The notes under the pieces: model-generated
What the model saw: the letters and a program-made list of their open reading frames with translations, nothing else
What the model was told of the DNA's origin: nothing
Database searches by the model: none
NCBI GenBank assembly: GCA_003640385.1
Contig: RCAB01000111.1
Span: 62,001-126,000 of the forward strand
Direction of reading: 5' to 3'
Length of the DNA stretch: 64,000 bases
Source: Setaria digitata
Lineage: Eukaryota > Nematoda > Chromadorea > Rhabditida > Setariidae
Shown: positions 36,053 to 61,463 of the stretch, piece after piece
Layout: each line of letters begins with the position of its first letter
How positions within the stretch are numbered: position 1 is the first letter of the stretch
Program-made: the position numbers and the translations under genes

Positions 36053-39000
36053 ATGGAAGATATATGCCATCAATCATTTCAGGAACTGATTTCAGTGGAT
36101 GTGAAAGTTAAAATTTTTTCAAAAAGCTTCCATCTCAGTGAAATTCTAAAAATTTTGCTGCCAATTCAATCTGTTAAGATAATTCTATTTCAGAAGCACT
36201 GTTCGTCTATGTTTCTCATTAATTCATTTTTGACCGAATTTATGCCCTGAATGTGCATCTCAGTATTTAGGTAAATGTATTCTTTGAAATAAAATATGGT
36301 ATATATAAAATATGCAACTTATGAAGCCTCAGAAACAACACTATCGCGAAATCAGAGGATCTGTAGATCGATGAAATTATGATGGATATGAAAATAGCTG
36401 AGATGAAGAACCGAGATCGTATCACTTCAACAACTGAAAATATCAATATTGATCAGAAGTGTCATGGTGACAATGAAAATGTAAAATATATGGAAGAATC
36501 GGGTTCTGGAACCAATTATTTACGGTAATAGTTAACATGATTAAATTTTTGCGTTATTTTTGGAAAACAAATTTTCCAATTATTAAAATTTTTTAAATAA
36601 ACAGATTTTTCTTTTCGATAATTTTCTAACTTACAATGTTTGTTATCTGACAGATTTGCAAGCTGTTACTAATCACTGCTACAATATTACTGATCAAGAA
36701 AAAATCACTAATCTTGACTCTCTTCTCATTAATAACACTTTCTACTACTGTAAACAATTTAATACTTACTTATATCTTGATTATAGCACGAATTATTTCT
36801 ACTTAGTCATTACAAGATAACATTTTCGCAAATTTTAAAATTATTTGAACGTTTTCTTTAATCATACAAAAATCCATATATTATCCATAACGATAAAAAT
36901 TTTTGCTAATTTTTGTTAACTTCTTTTTCTCTATTTTCATCTGTACAAACTCGTTTATTTTAAGCAGTTACTAATTGGGATTTCCAGAAACTTTTAAGAT
37001 TTCAGTAATCAATTTTTATTCTCAGAGATTTCCAGAATTTCACTATTTATTTTCTGTTATATAATTCTGATCATAACTTTTAAAATTGAAAGAAAATTTT
37101 CATCATGAAATTTATTAGTATTTTCTAGTGCATCACTTCCGTACTCATCGTTCCGTCATGATGACGCCATAGCTGTCGCCCAAAACTTTACAATTGACAC
37201 ATCTCGTGCCAAAACAAACAAACGAATAGTTTCGATATGTGCTACAAATTTGGGTATGCGTGAGGTTAGGTAGAAAAAGCGTTAAACTTTCTTGTTTTTT
37301 TATCTGTTTTTGACAAATAATATACAAATGATAGTGAAAATGCACGAGACAAGTTGAAAAAAAAAAGAAAAAGCATTTTTTTTGTTTTGACTTCAATTTA
37401 TTTATGCTTAACTAATTTGTAATTTTAGTATCCAGAAGGACGAAATGACGGTGGTGCTTGTGATATTTATTGGCACAATATCATTTACCAGGATATGCGA
37501 ACTATTATCAAAAATCCTCAATGTAAAGTCAATAAATTTCCAGGTTTTTATTGATTGATTAACTGATTTCTCACATTTTAGATTTTAAGCCCTTTTCTTA
37601 AATACACTAATGTATTAGAGCACCTAGTACTGCTTAATAAATTTTTTCCCTTCATCATAAATCTCCTGTGTTTTACACAACCGTATGAATTTATTGTCCA
37701 TATAATTATGATGATCTCAACTTTGAAATTTAATAAAGATTAATTTAAAAATGGAGTTAGACTTCTAACGTCATTTAATGATTTTCCACCCAATATGTTG
37801 CTTTTGCATTTTATTTTAACCATGCTGATATATTCTCTTTATGATTTTCATATTTTATTTTTGAAATTGATAAAAATTAACTGAAGAATAAATCGTCAAA
37901 AATTTGATTATTTTTAATCCTGTAAATATACTGATTTTCACAACTGTATTTTTAAAATTTAATGAAGTATTTTTTAAATTTGAAAAAATAAAAGATAACA
38001 GTGTGCAATATTAGCAGATATATTCTTATTTTCACAGGAATGTCTGAATTATCGAAGAAAACTTCACTAACGCGCGCAATTTTATCAATGCGTCGATTAT
38101 TTCCGGATGAGTATAAATTTTATCCATCTAGTTGGTTTATTCCAGCACAACTTGATGCGTTTATGCAATACTGGAATACTAATAATAATAATTTTAATAA
38201 TAAAAAAGGTGATGATTCCATATCGCTTCAAAATAACAAATGGTATATCGTTAAACCAGATGATGGTATGTGAAATTCAATTAGTTACGATGTTTTTTAT
38301 CCAATTATTATTGTGACAACAAAGTAGTGGTAAACATATCATTTCACATCATAAAATTTCATCTAAATTAAAATAACCATTAATTATATTGAAGTGCTAA
38401 GCACATATTAATTTCCCAAATTTCATAAAGTGGTTGCACTGTAGGAGCGCAAGGGACAGGAATTTATCTGATCCAAAGACCGGAACAAATCAGGAAACCG
38501 GAAGCATGTCAGCTGATCCAGGAATACATTGCTGATCCGTATCTATTGAATGATAATCTCAAATTTGATTTTCGCATCTATGTTGTTATTAAAAGCATTA
38601 ATCCACTGTCAATTTATGTTGCTCGTGAAGGTTTTGATTTTAAAATTTTATTAGTTGCGAAACTTTAAAATATTGATTTCACACCAAAATTTCGCTGCTG
38701 AAAAAACTTTCGATTCTTATTTTATGACTATTTTAATCATAAACAAAAAATTGAAATAATCTTTATTTGTTTCCGAAGCAAAATTTTAAAAATAGTTTAA
38801 AAAATGTGATAGGAAGGATTGAATTTATTTTCATTATAGTCATATTTAGCAAATGAAATGTGAAATCAAAAGCACAAATAGTTTTTTTCAGAAAATTCAA
38901 GGAAGCAAAATATGACTTGTGATAATTGTAATGATAAATCAGATCTTATAGAGTTTCAGAATAAAACTTCCTTCCCAAAAAAGAAAAATTCTTTTTTTTT

Positions 39001-42000
39001 TTCCTTCATTTAATGGGTGAGGATGACCTATTTTATGCGGAACAATTCTATAAGATTGCTAAACTTTAAAATCTAAAAACAAAACTCTGCAAAATTATTT
39101 AATTAATAAGCCATATAGGAATGGCACGTTTTTGCACGGAAGAATATGCTACTCCAACGCCATCAAATTACGACAACTTATATGCTCATTTAACCAATTA
39201 TTCTTTGAATAAAGAGAATAATTCTTACATTCATAGCTTATCATTACGAGATCAAGTTAAAGGTTATGCAATTAACGTTCACGCTTAGTTATGAATAGCG
39301 AACTACTTAATTGTACAGTATGATGGTTAATATATATGCATGCCTAGATATTTCCCAAAATTTCCGAAATATTGATTAAAACTTGGCTAAAAACTACAAA
39401 ATGCAATGCAGATAAATTTAATTTCGGAAAGAAATTTCTTTGATATAAATTTAATTTCAAAACAAAAAAAAATTTTGATTTCAATGAGTTTAGCCTACCT
39501 AGTAAATTTAATCTTAAAGAAAAACTTTATCTAATTTGCAGTATATAATTCTGAATATGACAAAACACGAAATCTGTTTTAGAACTTCTCACAGTATTTC
39601 TTTTAGCACCTAATGTTACATTTTTTTTTCTTTTTTGATTAGAAGATCGGTAAACACTTATCGAATCTAAGAGTTTCTAATCATCCTTTCACAGTGCATC
39701 TTTTCCTTACAAGCAACTATAAATATTGTGGAAACTAGCACTATTTTATTAGTAAATTGGGATTTTGCTAAGCTATTTTACCAAATTAAAATTTAAATCT
39801 GCGCAATTTTCTTCTCATTCAGGAAGTAAGCGACTTCTATCAACCGTTTTTCACCAAATGGAAGCACGCGGTGTGAAAAAACAACAGTTATGGCATGATA
39901 TTAAAATAATTGTTGTTAAAACAGTAATTGCAATGCTACCTGAAATTATTCTTAATTACGAACATTATTTCTATGACACAATCGGTCCACAGTGCTTTCA
40001 GGTAAATAATTTTTTTTACTTTCAAAGTTCGATAATATCTATTCAGATCATTTCGGTTCCATCCGCTACTTCAATTTTTTAGGTCATATTACGAGATTAA
40101 ATTTAAAACATTCGCTTTACCATTAAGTGTCAAAATCGGAATTAATTAGCATTCACTTGAAAATGCATTTTCTCCTATGATTAGTTAATGTGAGTGAAAT
40201 GAAATTTAAATTGTTTTAAATTTGATTGAATCGTTTTAATACATTTAAATCAACTAACAGAATTTGTATCGTTGCATTTAAAAGGTAGTTCAATAAGTTT
40301 GAATTAATACAAAAATTAAAGTCAACGTCTCAATCAAAAATATAATTAATTTAATGCCAGCTAATAAAGAAGCTTCTTTCTCTCGAATTCATCTTTTTCT
40401 TGGAATAAAATTGAATGAATAGGAATTACTTCATTATTAAAGATTTACAATTTTGATACTTTAATTACAAAATTAGTTTCAGGGAATACGCAAACACAAC
40501 TAATTTCAGATAATAGGTTTTGATATATTAATTACAAAAAGTTTAACACCAATATTGCTTGAAGTAAATTCCGCACCAAGCTTAACAATCGAGCACGATC
40601 TTTTTAATCCACTTGATGCAAGTACGGAAGATGTCAAACCATTAAGAGTACGCTCTATTGTCGATGAAGTTAGAATTTTATTATTATTCATAATAATTGT
40701 AACATGATTTTGGTAGTGGTAATATTTTTTTACAGCAATTACCATGATTTTTAATTGTGGAAACAACAGTACTAACTGATTTTTTTTATTGGAAATTATA
40801 CTGCATATATTGTTATAATTTGCTTTGCATAACAAAGATATAAAAATTAGTTGCTGAAAAATCAAAATTATTTAGAGACTGTTATGATGACTGAAATAAT
40901 CATAATTACGTAAGTAGAAGAATTCTTTATAGCTATCTTTCTTTAGCATTTTGGTGCACTAGTAAATAAAATTAGTAATACTTTCAATCATTTTACAGCC
41001 TTCACTTATCATTAACTTAGGTAGATAGAAACAACAATGTTGCGACAACAGCTGGAATAAAATAATATGTATGACAGTAATGAAGATGTTAATATCATTT
41101 GTAATTACGAAATAATAATCAGTCATTTCACCTTCTAAGCTAAAAACAGACCATGATTATCGCAGTTTGCTTATTTATTCGCATTGACTGCTTGAGCAAA
41201 CCAGGATGGTTTATCCGGAAATGACCGGAAGTAGTAAGTGCCACAACTTTCTCTGTCTATCAAGGCATCGAATAATTTGAATGCAAATATTTAATAACAT
41301 TATATACAATTATTACAGGTTATTAAAATTCCACTGGTAAGGGATACAATTCTTTTAGTACTCAATTTAATCGATGTCGCTTACCCGACACAATCATTAA
41401 CGTTAGTGTTTATTGTGAATATTCCATTATAAATAATTAATTATGACTCACTGGAAAAAAATATAGAAAAAATTAAATTTTATGAAGCTTGAAATTCTTA
41501 CTGAATTTTACTTTATGTTTGTTAACAGATAAGACAACATTAAAATTATTAGCATCCTTTTCGGCAGTATTTTGTTTGTCAGTTTGGATTTTCCTGTAAC
41601 TTTTATGAAAGGTATGATTTTTCCACAAAAACAAAAAACAATGAACGAAGAATAAAAAATAAAAACGAGTCTTATTTTAGCTTTAATAATTCAATACATG
41701 CAAGTGATAATTGCTTTCGGAAAATAATGGATGATATGGGTGGACTCGGAGTAAAACGCAAATGTCATCTATCAGAAGTATGTGCAGTAAAATTAATTAT
41801 ATCAGTGAGACTGGATTTCTAATTAGTCACTGTAAAAACTTTCACCAATTTAAAGATAAAAGACTTTCGAAATTAAAAATAGTTTCGTTTTTATTTTACT
41901 TTTTAAGATTTTTCCATGTCGCTACGGTCAAAGCAGTGGACATTTGCTATTTTTGGACAAAGCTGTTTATTTATTTATGCAGTTTATAAATTTAAAACAG

Positions 42001-43863
42001 ACAACAGTTTTGTTCATTTCTGGTGCAAGGAATTTTTTAAAGTTCGTTTTTTTGGAACTTGTAAACCAATAATATAATTAGGCGTACTCATCTAATTAGT
42101 TACTGTTAATCCACTCCAATGTATATGACAAAAATTATATGAGACCTTGATATAACAATATTGAATTATTTCTGGAAATGATACCTATTAGCAGTTAATC
42201 ACAAATTACTTGCAAAAACTGAATATGAGATTTAAAACCTTAGTTATGAATAGTTCTAAAATAACTTAATAGGAATACAACATTACACCATAATAAGCAG
42301 TCATTAACATTACTAAGAAATGGTACTATTTTGTAGGCCTTAAATATTTGTGTTAGTGTAATAAAGTAAAGCTAATACTTGCTAGCTGAATTTAAATAAA
42401 AAACTGCAATTTAAATAAAAAACTTGTAAAAAAGTTCGGCTAAACTTAAATTCGCCAATAATTGTTAGGTTCGATAATTAATAATCATAATAGTAATACA
42501 ATAACTGATATAATATTTTATCAGTTCTTTATAACTGTTTCCTTTTCTTTTGATTTTTCTTTTTTTGTAGGAAGTGTAGCTTGCTGGATGTAATAACAAT
42601 GGAGGAAATGGAACTGAAATATATGGAAATCTACAAATATTTCACGGTAAACGAATACGTCCCATATGTTTCCGGTTTGTTTTCTACGTAAATCTTTCCA
42701 TAATCCGGATCTAAACAAAGAATCACTGGATTTGCTAATTAATTTAACGAAAACGATACTTTAATCATTTTATTACGAGTAAAAGAAACACACTGCTAAT
42801 CACATTACACATAATTGACATTACCGCCCATGATTTATGGCAAATTAATATATGGAATTAATTCTTGCTAATATTTGATTGTCGGAAACAATTCCGCAAA
42901 TTTCTAATAAGCAGTTACTATTAATCAATACAATATTCCCACTTTTCATCCAAGGAATGAAATAATTTTTAGGCTTATCATTTCACGGATTTCTCCATCT
43001 TCTTTATTACATTGCTCAAATGAAATATCCGTTTTCTGTATGCCTACCGGAACAGATGCATCATTTGCTCGCATATTGTGATTCGTCCCTTCGAAGTAAT
43101 GGAGTAAGATCAGGACGCTTGAGACGTATTCAAATTAATCATCAAAATTGTCCAAAGTAAGTTTTTTTTTTTTCTCGAAAGTTTAGTAAAAAAAATTAAA
43201 TAAATAAAAAAAGAAATTTCTTGCTTATTTCATTTGTTAACACAACTTTAGTACTAAAAATATGTTGGAAAAAATGAAAACAAAGTTGCAATTAAAGCTA
43301 TAAAACGCAGAATCTATACGACATTAAATTTCAGAATATATAAAAATAAAACAAAAAACAAAAATCACTGTACAGGTTAAATTCAAATTCATTTCTTTTA
43401 AAAATTCAAGGAGTAAAGAAGAAAAGGAAAAAAAACTAGAGGATAAGCTTCGAGAAATTACTGTTATTTAGTTACTTCCTAAGCGACAGTCGAAAGAACT
43501 TTTAAAAAACGGAATACACATAAATTATGTTGGCTCATATTATCCTCCACAAAATTTATCTACATTTATTCGCCACTGAAGGTTGCCATCGAAAATCATA
43601 TGTAACTTTGATTTAAGTTTTGCAGCGTTGAGATTTATTTGCTTCCATCACGCATACATATGAAACGGTCAAGCCGTGCTGACATACGCTTAAAGCCAAT
43701 GGAATCGCTGAAACACCAGCCACGATACGGACGATCTCTTCCACGTATGTTAGATGGCATTGTACCAAAAGAAGCCTCGGTAAATTTTTACATTGAGAAC
43801 CATAATAACTGTAAAAAAAATGAGCTTGTATTGCCAAGGATATATCAACCTTCCCGCTTTTAA
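36053..43863 (+). CDS. ttll-11: Tubulin polyglutamylase, TTLL11 type
   Basis: Adds glutamates to tubulin side chains using ATP; in worms this family member acts in ciliated neurons. Exons: 36053-36106 (tentative), 36367-36524, 37129-37264, 37429-37543, 38038-38265, 38445-38630, 39119-39262, 39823-40001, 40510-40668, 41319-41401, 41681-41777, 41908-42041, 42571-42674, 42973-43156 and 43626-43863 (TAA). All phases close; about 732 residues, or 710 if translation starts at ATG 36379. The TTL domain (about 93-475) shows DTSRAKTN, CDIYWHN, the ATP-binding WYIVKPDDGAQGTGIYLI, KFDFRIYVV, HLTNYSLN and LLEVNSAPSL with metal-binding Glu/Asn. RFCTEEYATPTPSN and GSKRLLSTVF match TTLL11 rather than TTLL2 from memory, and the C-terminal half (IFPCRYG to QMHHLLAYC) aligns with the TTLL11-specific region. 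An Asn-rich insert precedes the KP motif. AATAAA lies at 43977. The N-terminus is the least certain part. Confidence 0.9.
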
Positions 43864-44844
43864 GATACCAGTGTTACTCTTTCGTTAATTGTAATTAGAA
43901 CATATAAGTTGTGTACAATACAAAATACATTGGGATACTCTCATTTTAAGTCCAAATCTAAAGAGCAAGTCAAAAAATAAATCTTAAAATTCGACCAGTA
44001 TAACGCTGGCTAAAAGAAAGGATTAGTATAGACTTTGTTGAAAGAGAATAGTGAAAAAAGTCGAAATATCACCGAAAATGAATTTTTAAAGTTGAAAATA
44101 CTCCGCCATCATTAATCGGAGAGAAGTAACGTTTTGATAGTATTTATCATTTCATGGAGTGACATGACCAAAGGGTGCATTTAAGTGAAATCAAGAATTC
44201 ATTCTAAATGAAATTCATAAAGCTGAGAATAAAATAAGACACAATCTATCACTGTAATATCATCTTGAAAAAAATGATCTCTAAGAAAGCTTTTTGATTA
44301 CTTTTCACGACAAGCAACCAACATTCTCCTTAAAATAAAGCCAAAATAAAAACAAAACAAACTAAAGACTTGATTACTCTGAAAAAATTTTCCATTTAAT
44401 ATGAAACAAGTAGAATTAGGATATGCTAGGCAAATTACAAGAATTAAAAGATGAATAAGATAAAAAGGCGTATTTTTGTCTCATGCTAATCAAAAATGAA
44501 ATAAACAAATCAGATAAACAGTGGGAAACTTTCATACAAAGAGGTAGAGTTGTAAGTCAAAATGAAAAGTGTGAGCTCATTTTTCTGTAATAAAATTAGA
44601 AGTATTAAAAAGAAGGACTGATATTGTAATATCATCAAATTACTGCTTCTGTTCTATTGTTATGTGCTATTTTGATTATGCATGGCATCAAGAAAGTCTG
44701 CAACATTCCAATTCTGAAATAAAATTATGAACATGAAAAATTAGAAAAAATTCTACTCTCAACCACCATTTGCTAAATGCTAAACAGTCTTTACTCAATT
44801 TAGAAACAAACAGAATCTCACTTCCCAGCGATATCAGTTAACTA
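43864..44844. other. Convergent 3' spacer between ttll-11 and smc-5
   Basis: Contains the ttll-11 poly(A) signal (AATAAA, 43977-43982). No coding region or RNA gene was recognised. Confidence 0.5.
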
Positions 44845-55996
<11,152 letters not shown>

Positions 55997-57021
55997 ACCA
56001 CGCACAAACTTTTTGAATGATGCAGTGAAAACCAAAACTTCTTAAAATAATTTAGCATGCAATCGCCTTAGTAATTTTTGTCTGTCATAAATATTTCCCT
56101 CAATAATTATAATTGTGCAACAACCACTCAACTAAACTTAGATTTGTTCATTTGGCCTATGACATATAAGTTTATCAAACACTTTCCCTGTATCTTTGTT
56201 TTGTCCGATAAGATGAAGAGATTAAGCTTCCTAGGACTACGGTAAAGAAGAAATATGATATTACATCAGCCAACAGCACCCGCACTACACTCCAAATGTC
56301 TTAAAACCACATGAAAATAAAAAAGATACTAAAAAGTTTGAGGATTAATACAAACATTTTGTTAGTAAATATCAAACATGTACTAAACAATCCATTAGAG
56401 CCGCGTTGGACATATAGTAGTACAGATTTTGAGACATATTAGTCAGTACACCTTTCAAAAAGGTCTTATCGCATACGAAGTTCACCCAGTTTTTCTACTC
56501 CCTCCTTTACGGATAACAAAAGGAAACAAAAATAGTCAAGTTGGAAAACAATTCTTCCGCCTTTCCTTTTTCCCCTCCCAATCCTAATTTCACTCGTCGA
56601 ATTTAGTGAAAACAAAAACTACACTCACTAGCACTTCCTCTAACTTCTACTCTCAATAAATCACCCAAATTTCCAACTCCAATACTCAACTCCTGCCTCT
56701 CCAAACAATTTCATTCAAATTTTCAAACTGAGGTTTGTTATCTAAATCGCCAACACGTCACGTGATCCACTGGTTCATGCACCACTTGCGATTTGTTGAA
56801 TTGTATGAAAATTAGAATCTCAAACGGAATGAAATGAAGGGTGTTGTAGATAGGAGGCATAAAAACTTAAAAATGGTAAATGAGCGTTGAGAAATTTGGT
56901 GCAGTGAGTTCTTCGCATTCATCTTGTGGGAGGTGTCAGTTTAATTAAACCTTCGTCTGCTTAGTTTCAAGTGTTTCTACACAGATAGAGTTAGACACTA
57001 ACAGAGGTAATTTTTTCGGCG
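55997..57021. promoter_or_regulatory. Divergent spacer between smc-5 and snx-17
   Basis: About 1.0 kb separating the two start codons, so both promoters must lie in or across it. Pyrimidine-rich stretches (56500-56700) and a CACGTGATC element near 56757 are visible. No specific binding site can be assigned. Confidence 0.4.
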
Positions 57022-60000
57022 ATGATCCATATCTCGATTCCATCCACTCAGACGTTGGTTGAAACAGATGGGAGTCGAACATATGACGTAAGTTGCTTAT
57101 TTCATTTTCAGATCAAGCACCGAAGTAAAAGTTATTCATTTTTTTCTTTGTCTAGTACGTTTTCTGAAATGTTAGTTTTCCTTGTTAAAAATAATAGCCC
57201 TTTTTCTGTAGATCGTTTTATTCATATTTCCGTTTGTTCGGTACTTAAATTATGTTTATCTATTGAAATAATAGCTAGTCACAGTGTTTAGTCAACTCGA
57301 TATTAATATTAAGGGATAAAATGATTGCGTGTGTTGTTGCCTATCGACGGGGATATGTTGATAAGATATTCATATTCTAGGCATTTGACATACATATCAA
57401 TGGTGCCTATCATGCAAGCATTCGGTATTCTCATTTGTTAAAGCTTCATGAGAAGTTGCGGGCTCATTTTGGGCCGAAATTAAAAGTGCCCGACTTTCCA
57501 TCGAAGAAGTTTTTCCGAACATTGGATCAAAAAACACTGGAAGAACGAAGACTTGCACTGGCACGTTATTTTCAAGCAAGTTAGTATTCTTCTCCCGTGG
57601 ATTTCCTCTTAGCTACTAAAACTTGTAATTAATTGAGATTCATTTAGATTCAAGTCAGTTTTAGAACAAATGATTGCTCAGATTTTAAAGATGCAATCTC
57701 GACATTTCAATAATTTATGTTGATCTTCATTGACTTCCTTTGTCTTATGAAAATCAGGAAATCACATTGATTTACTGCAGCATATGTTTTGTTTTGGTGC
57801 TGACTTTTTGATATTATGCTCATTATTCCTCGTTAACACCCCAGAAGGTGATTTGTGACATTCTGAAAAGTGAAAGAATTGCCTTCATACACCATCACTC
57901 ATCGGGTAATAATAGTGGCATCTTTAATGATATAGTTTAATTAAAAACTTCTAGTCTAAAAAATTGGTTGCAATTAGTAAGATTGTTGGATTTTCTAACT
58001 GGGTCACATATTTTTCTTTAGTAATAAATCGATCCTTTTTTTTTGTATTTTGGATTTTGCTTTCAGTAGTTCAGATTCAGCCGGTTGCGCAGCACTTCAT
58101 AACTGAAAACGCTTTTCTCAATTTCCAAATCGTAAGCAATTTTGCTGAATATTTGAATACTTAAGCTTTTGCTATTTTGCTGAATATTTGAATACTTAAG
58201 CTGTGAACAGAGAGATGTTAGCAGTTTTCTTGTCCTTTCAGGAATCATTCCGTCCATCATCCAGCAACGTACCTATTGATATTTTCATGGCAGATGGTAC
58301 GAAAGAGACCATTCGTTGCAACGTTGAACATCCTGCTGAAATTGTTTTAAAGGTTTTTTTTTGCCAAAATATCTGGATAGTGTAATCGATCATTTCTTTT
58401 TTTTTTTTGCTTTAAGGAAAAATTTCCAGCGATTTGCTGATATTATTGGTTTGAGTATTGAAAATATCGGAAATTTTGGTTTATTTGTTGCTAAGCGGAG
58501 ATATGCTAATGGTGATGGTCATTCTGTATCATCTCTTAGTTCAATGAAGTATCCGGATACACTCTGTATGTCATTTACACAACAGTAAATAAAAGTAAGA
58601 AATTAACAGTGAAGAGATGAGTTAATTGAAATATCCTTAATATTTTGTAGTCATATCATTGTTATTTTATATTTATGATAATCTTATGATTTAAAGTATT
58701 GGACGTGAATCCTAAAATTTTTGTTGAGGTGTACGACTCTTGCGAAATTTTGAATCACCTTATTTGTCAGTTCACTTGTTGAACCAAAAATCAGCAGCAG
58801 TGGGAGTATTTTATTTCATCGTTATTAGGAAACTAATATGGGATCCGAAGATTGAGGAAGAGCTAATGGATGATCCAGGAGCTGTATTATTGCTGTACAA
58901 GCAGGTGCATCCTTTTGATTTACAAAATACTAGAAATAGGATTTTTAAGAAAGTGGTATTTTTTTGTGGAATTTTTTTCTGACTAGTTTTCTTCAGCTAA
59001 TTTTAGCACTAGCTTTGAGCTATTTTTATTTAAAGAGAAAAATGAAATCTGAAAAATATTTAGGCTGCAAGTGATCTATACAATGGTCATTTTGTCCCCC
59101 GTCAAATAGAAATCAAAAATCGCTTAGTAGCTTTGGAAGAGCAGGGTAACTGCATACAGGTGAGTGAGGAGTTTTTGAAAAGTTTTAGGAAAATTAATTT
59201 ACGCGAGATAAACAGTGAATTGTGATTTTAGATTTTGTCGGTATTAGGCAGTGATTCTTAGAATTTATTATCGAAAGACTCGAAATTTTTGATTCTGTTG
59301 GATCCTTCTTTGTTTCTTATTAATTATACTATCATTTGGAGCTGACTTTGCACAAAAAACAACTGTTTAATCTGCGGATTCGATCCTTCTGTGTACCTTT
59401 ATTTCAGTTTCTTCGCTTATGTCATTTGGAACAAAGCTATAGTTACGAAGTATTAGAGCCGTGCTCGAGCAATTATCCACGACCAGAAACGAAATGTAAC
59501 TTAAAAGTTGGTCGACGGCATATTCTTTTGGAATTCAAGGATGAAGGAACGAAGGATGGTGTGAGTGTGTCTGTTAATATGTTTTTATCGCCTTAAAAAT
59601 ATTACTTCAAGCTTCTTAATCGCTCAGCTTTGTTAATTCAATTTGCATAGCAGTATTATTTGGAATTCGAGAATCGTTAGACTTGAGATACATTTAAATG
59701 TGTTTTGGATATACATTTAATTAATGAAAGGGATTTTATCGTCCCTCTCACGCATGAATATATATTTATGGGGTCCACAATCTTTTTTCGAAAATGCCAA
59801 ATTAGACCCGAATTTCGAAGAAGTTTAAAGCAAACTTCAGATTTCATGCGCAGAATTTCGAGCTACTAGGATTCGTGTTTGGAGAATTTCTCAACAGGAT
59901 AATGGCAATTTTACTTTTTTGTTTGAATATTTAATATCGAAAGGGGTATTTCATTGGATTACTCTATATACCAATCAGGTTTTTAATTTATTCCTTCATT

Positions 60001-61463
60001 GATAGTTGGCAGTAGAAGTTCTAAATTATTTATTTTTGTAATACTATCAAGAAAGGCAAAAAAAGGAAAAAAAATTTATGATAGTTTGTGTAAGTTGTAA
60101 TCCTATACACTTTAAATTTCGCTATTGCTATTATCAGTTTTTCCTTATTTTTCTCTTATAGCTCTGTACGATTGAATGTTTCATTGTTTCCATTTGTAGA
60201 GAAATATGATTTAATGGATTGCTTAAATGCAAATGCAAACTAAAGAAGTTTGATTTCAGGCCATTTTGCTTTCTTTACTGCTTCAGTCAATTGGTTTTGA
60301 AATTCTAAAAGAACATCATTCCTTGTTGTCTGCGGTAAATTGTTCTTTATTTATTTTCGCTTTCTTCAAATTCTGTTTAATTCGCCTATGAATGATTGTG
60401 TCTGTGACAAAATTACCGATAACAGTTGAACTATGCACAACATCATTTGTTTTCAATATTTATAGGGTGTAGAAGAGGGTTTTTACTTTTTTTTTTAGTT
60501 TTTATTTTATGCTTTATTTAGTAGTAACGTAGTATAAACGAGCGAAGTAAGCTCTGTGTGATTATTCAGTTGCTTGCATATTTCTAGTGACAATAATAGC
60601 TTCTCTCCCAATGATTTCAACATCACTGTTCTAGTTTCCAGAAAATTTGTTCAGCATTTTAGAACTCTTCCAAATATAATCTTTTTTTTCCTACATTTAG
60701 TTAAGAGGCCATGATTATGATTATCCAACGAAAAATGTTTTCAATATTTATTCCTCGCAAGAGGAAGGTTTGGTGGGATCTCCCCTTATTTCGACAGCTG
60801 TTCAAAATCCAACGCCAGTATGGATTGGAGAGCAGAAGAATTTGGCGCAACAAAAAGAACGCGAAACAATCGAAATAATTACAAATTGTGATCCTTTGAC
60901 GAGTATTCGATGCGATAGTGGTAGTGTTCGTTCGTTCGAGACATACCATCCATATGACGGTTTAACGCATAAGCAGAATTCAGAATCGATTGCCAGTGAT
61001 TCAAATGAATCTGGCCAAGATGCTTTCACCACAATTTCGGTATTTTTTTTTTATTTAGAGTTTATTCTATTTTTAAATATCTTCCGCTTAAATGATCAAT
61101 ATCAACCAAGTTTCAAGTTCGTTCCATTATGATTTTTCTTTAATTAAGGGATTTATTGAAATTGCTCAGTGAGGTAAGAAAGGAATTCTTATTAATGGCA
61201 TGCTCTTATTAAGATTGTCTGAGTCATCTGGCTGAAAATAAAATTTGCTTGGAACATGAGAAATATTTCATTTTACTCTATGCAGATAATGTTAGCAGTG
61301 TTTTTACCCCCGTACACGGTGGGACAAAGAAGAGCGAAATAAAATATTTTTCTTTCACGAAAGAATTAGCTTTTGAAACAATATGCATTCTTTGCATTTG
61401 TCATTTCAGAAAGCACTACCTTCAAGAAGCGAAGGATTTGAAATAACAGATGATGACTTATAA
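57022..61463 (+). CDS. snx-17: Sorting nexin 17
   Basis: Endosomal adaptor that binds NPxY cargo and sends it back to the surface. Exons: 57022-57087, 57381-57579, 58067-58131, 58242-58352, 58430-58517, 58729-58904, 59064-59159, 59408-59560, 59841-59978, 60260-60334, 60701-61039 and 61410-61463 (TAA); 519 residues, all phases closed (human about 470). The PX domain (1-110) has [19 protein letters not shown] and [10 protein letters not shown] for phosphoinositide binding. A FERM-like module follows (115-389): [16 protein letters not shown] (F1), [19 protein letters not shown] (F2), RIRVWRIS and [17 protein letters not shown] (F3). The tail is acidic and Ser-rich and ends EITDDDL, matching the human IGDEDL end that contacts the retriever complex. 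The fifth exon could instead end at 58511. The start at 57022 aligns with the human N-terminus (IHFSIPDTQ). Confidence 0.93.
58140..58202. repeat. Short tandem duplication in an snx-17 intron
   Basis: A 28-bp segment beginning TTTTGCTGAATATTTGAATA occurs at 58140-58167 and again, identical, at 58175-58202. Confidence 0.85.
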
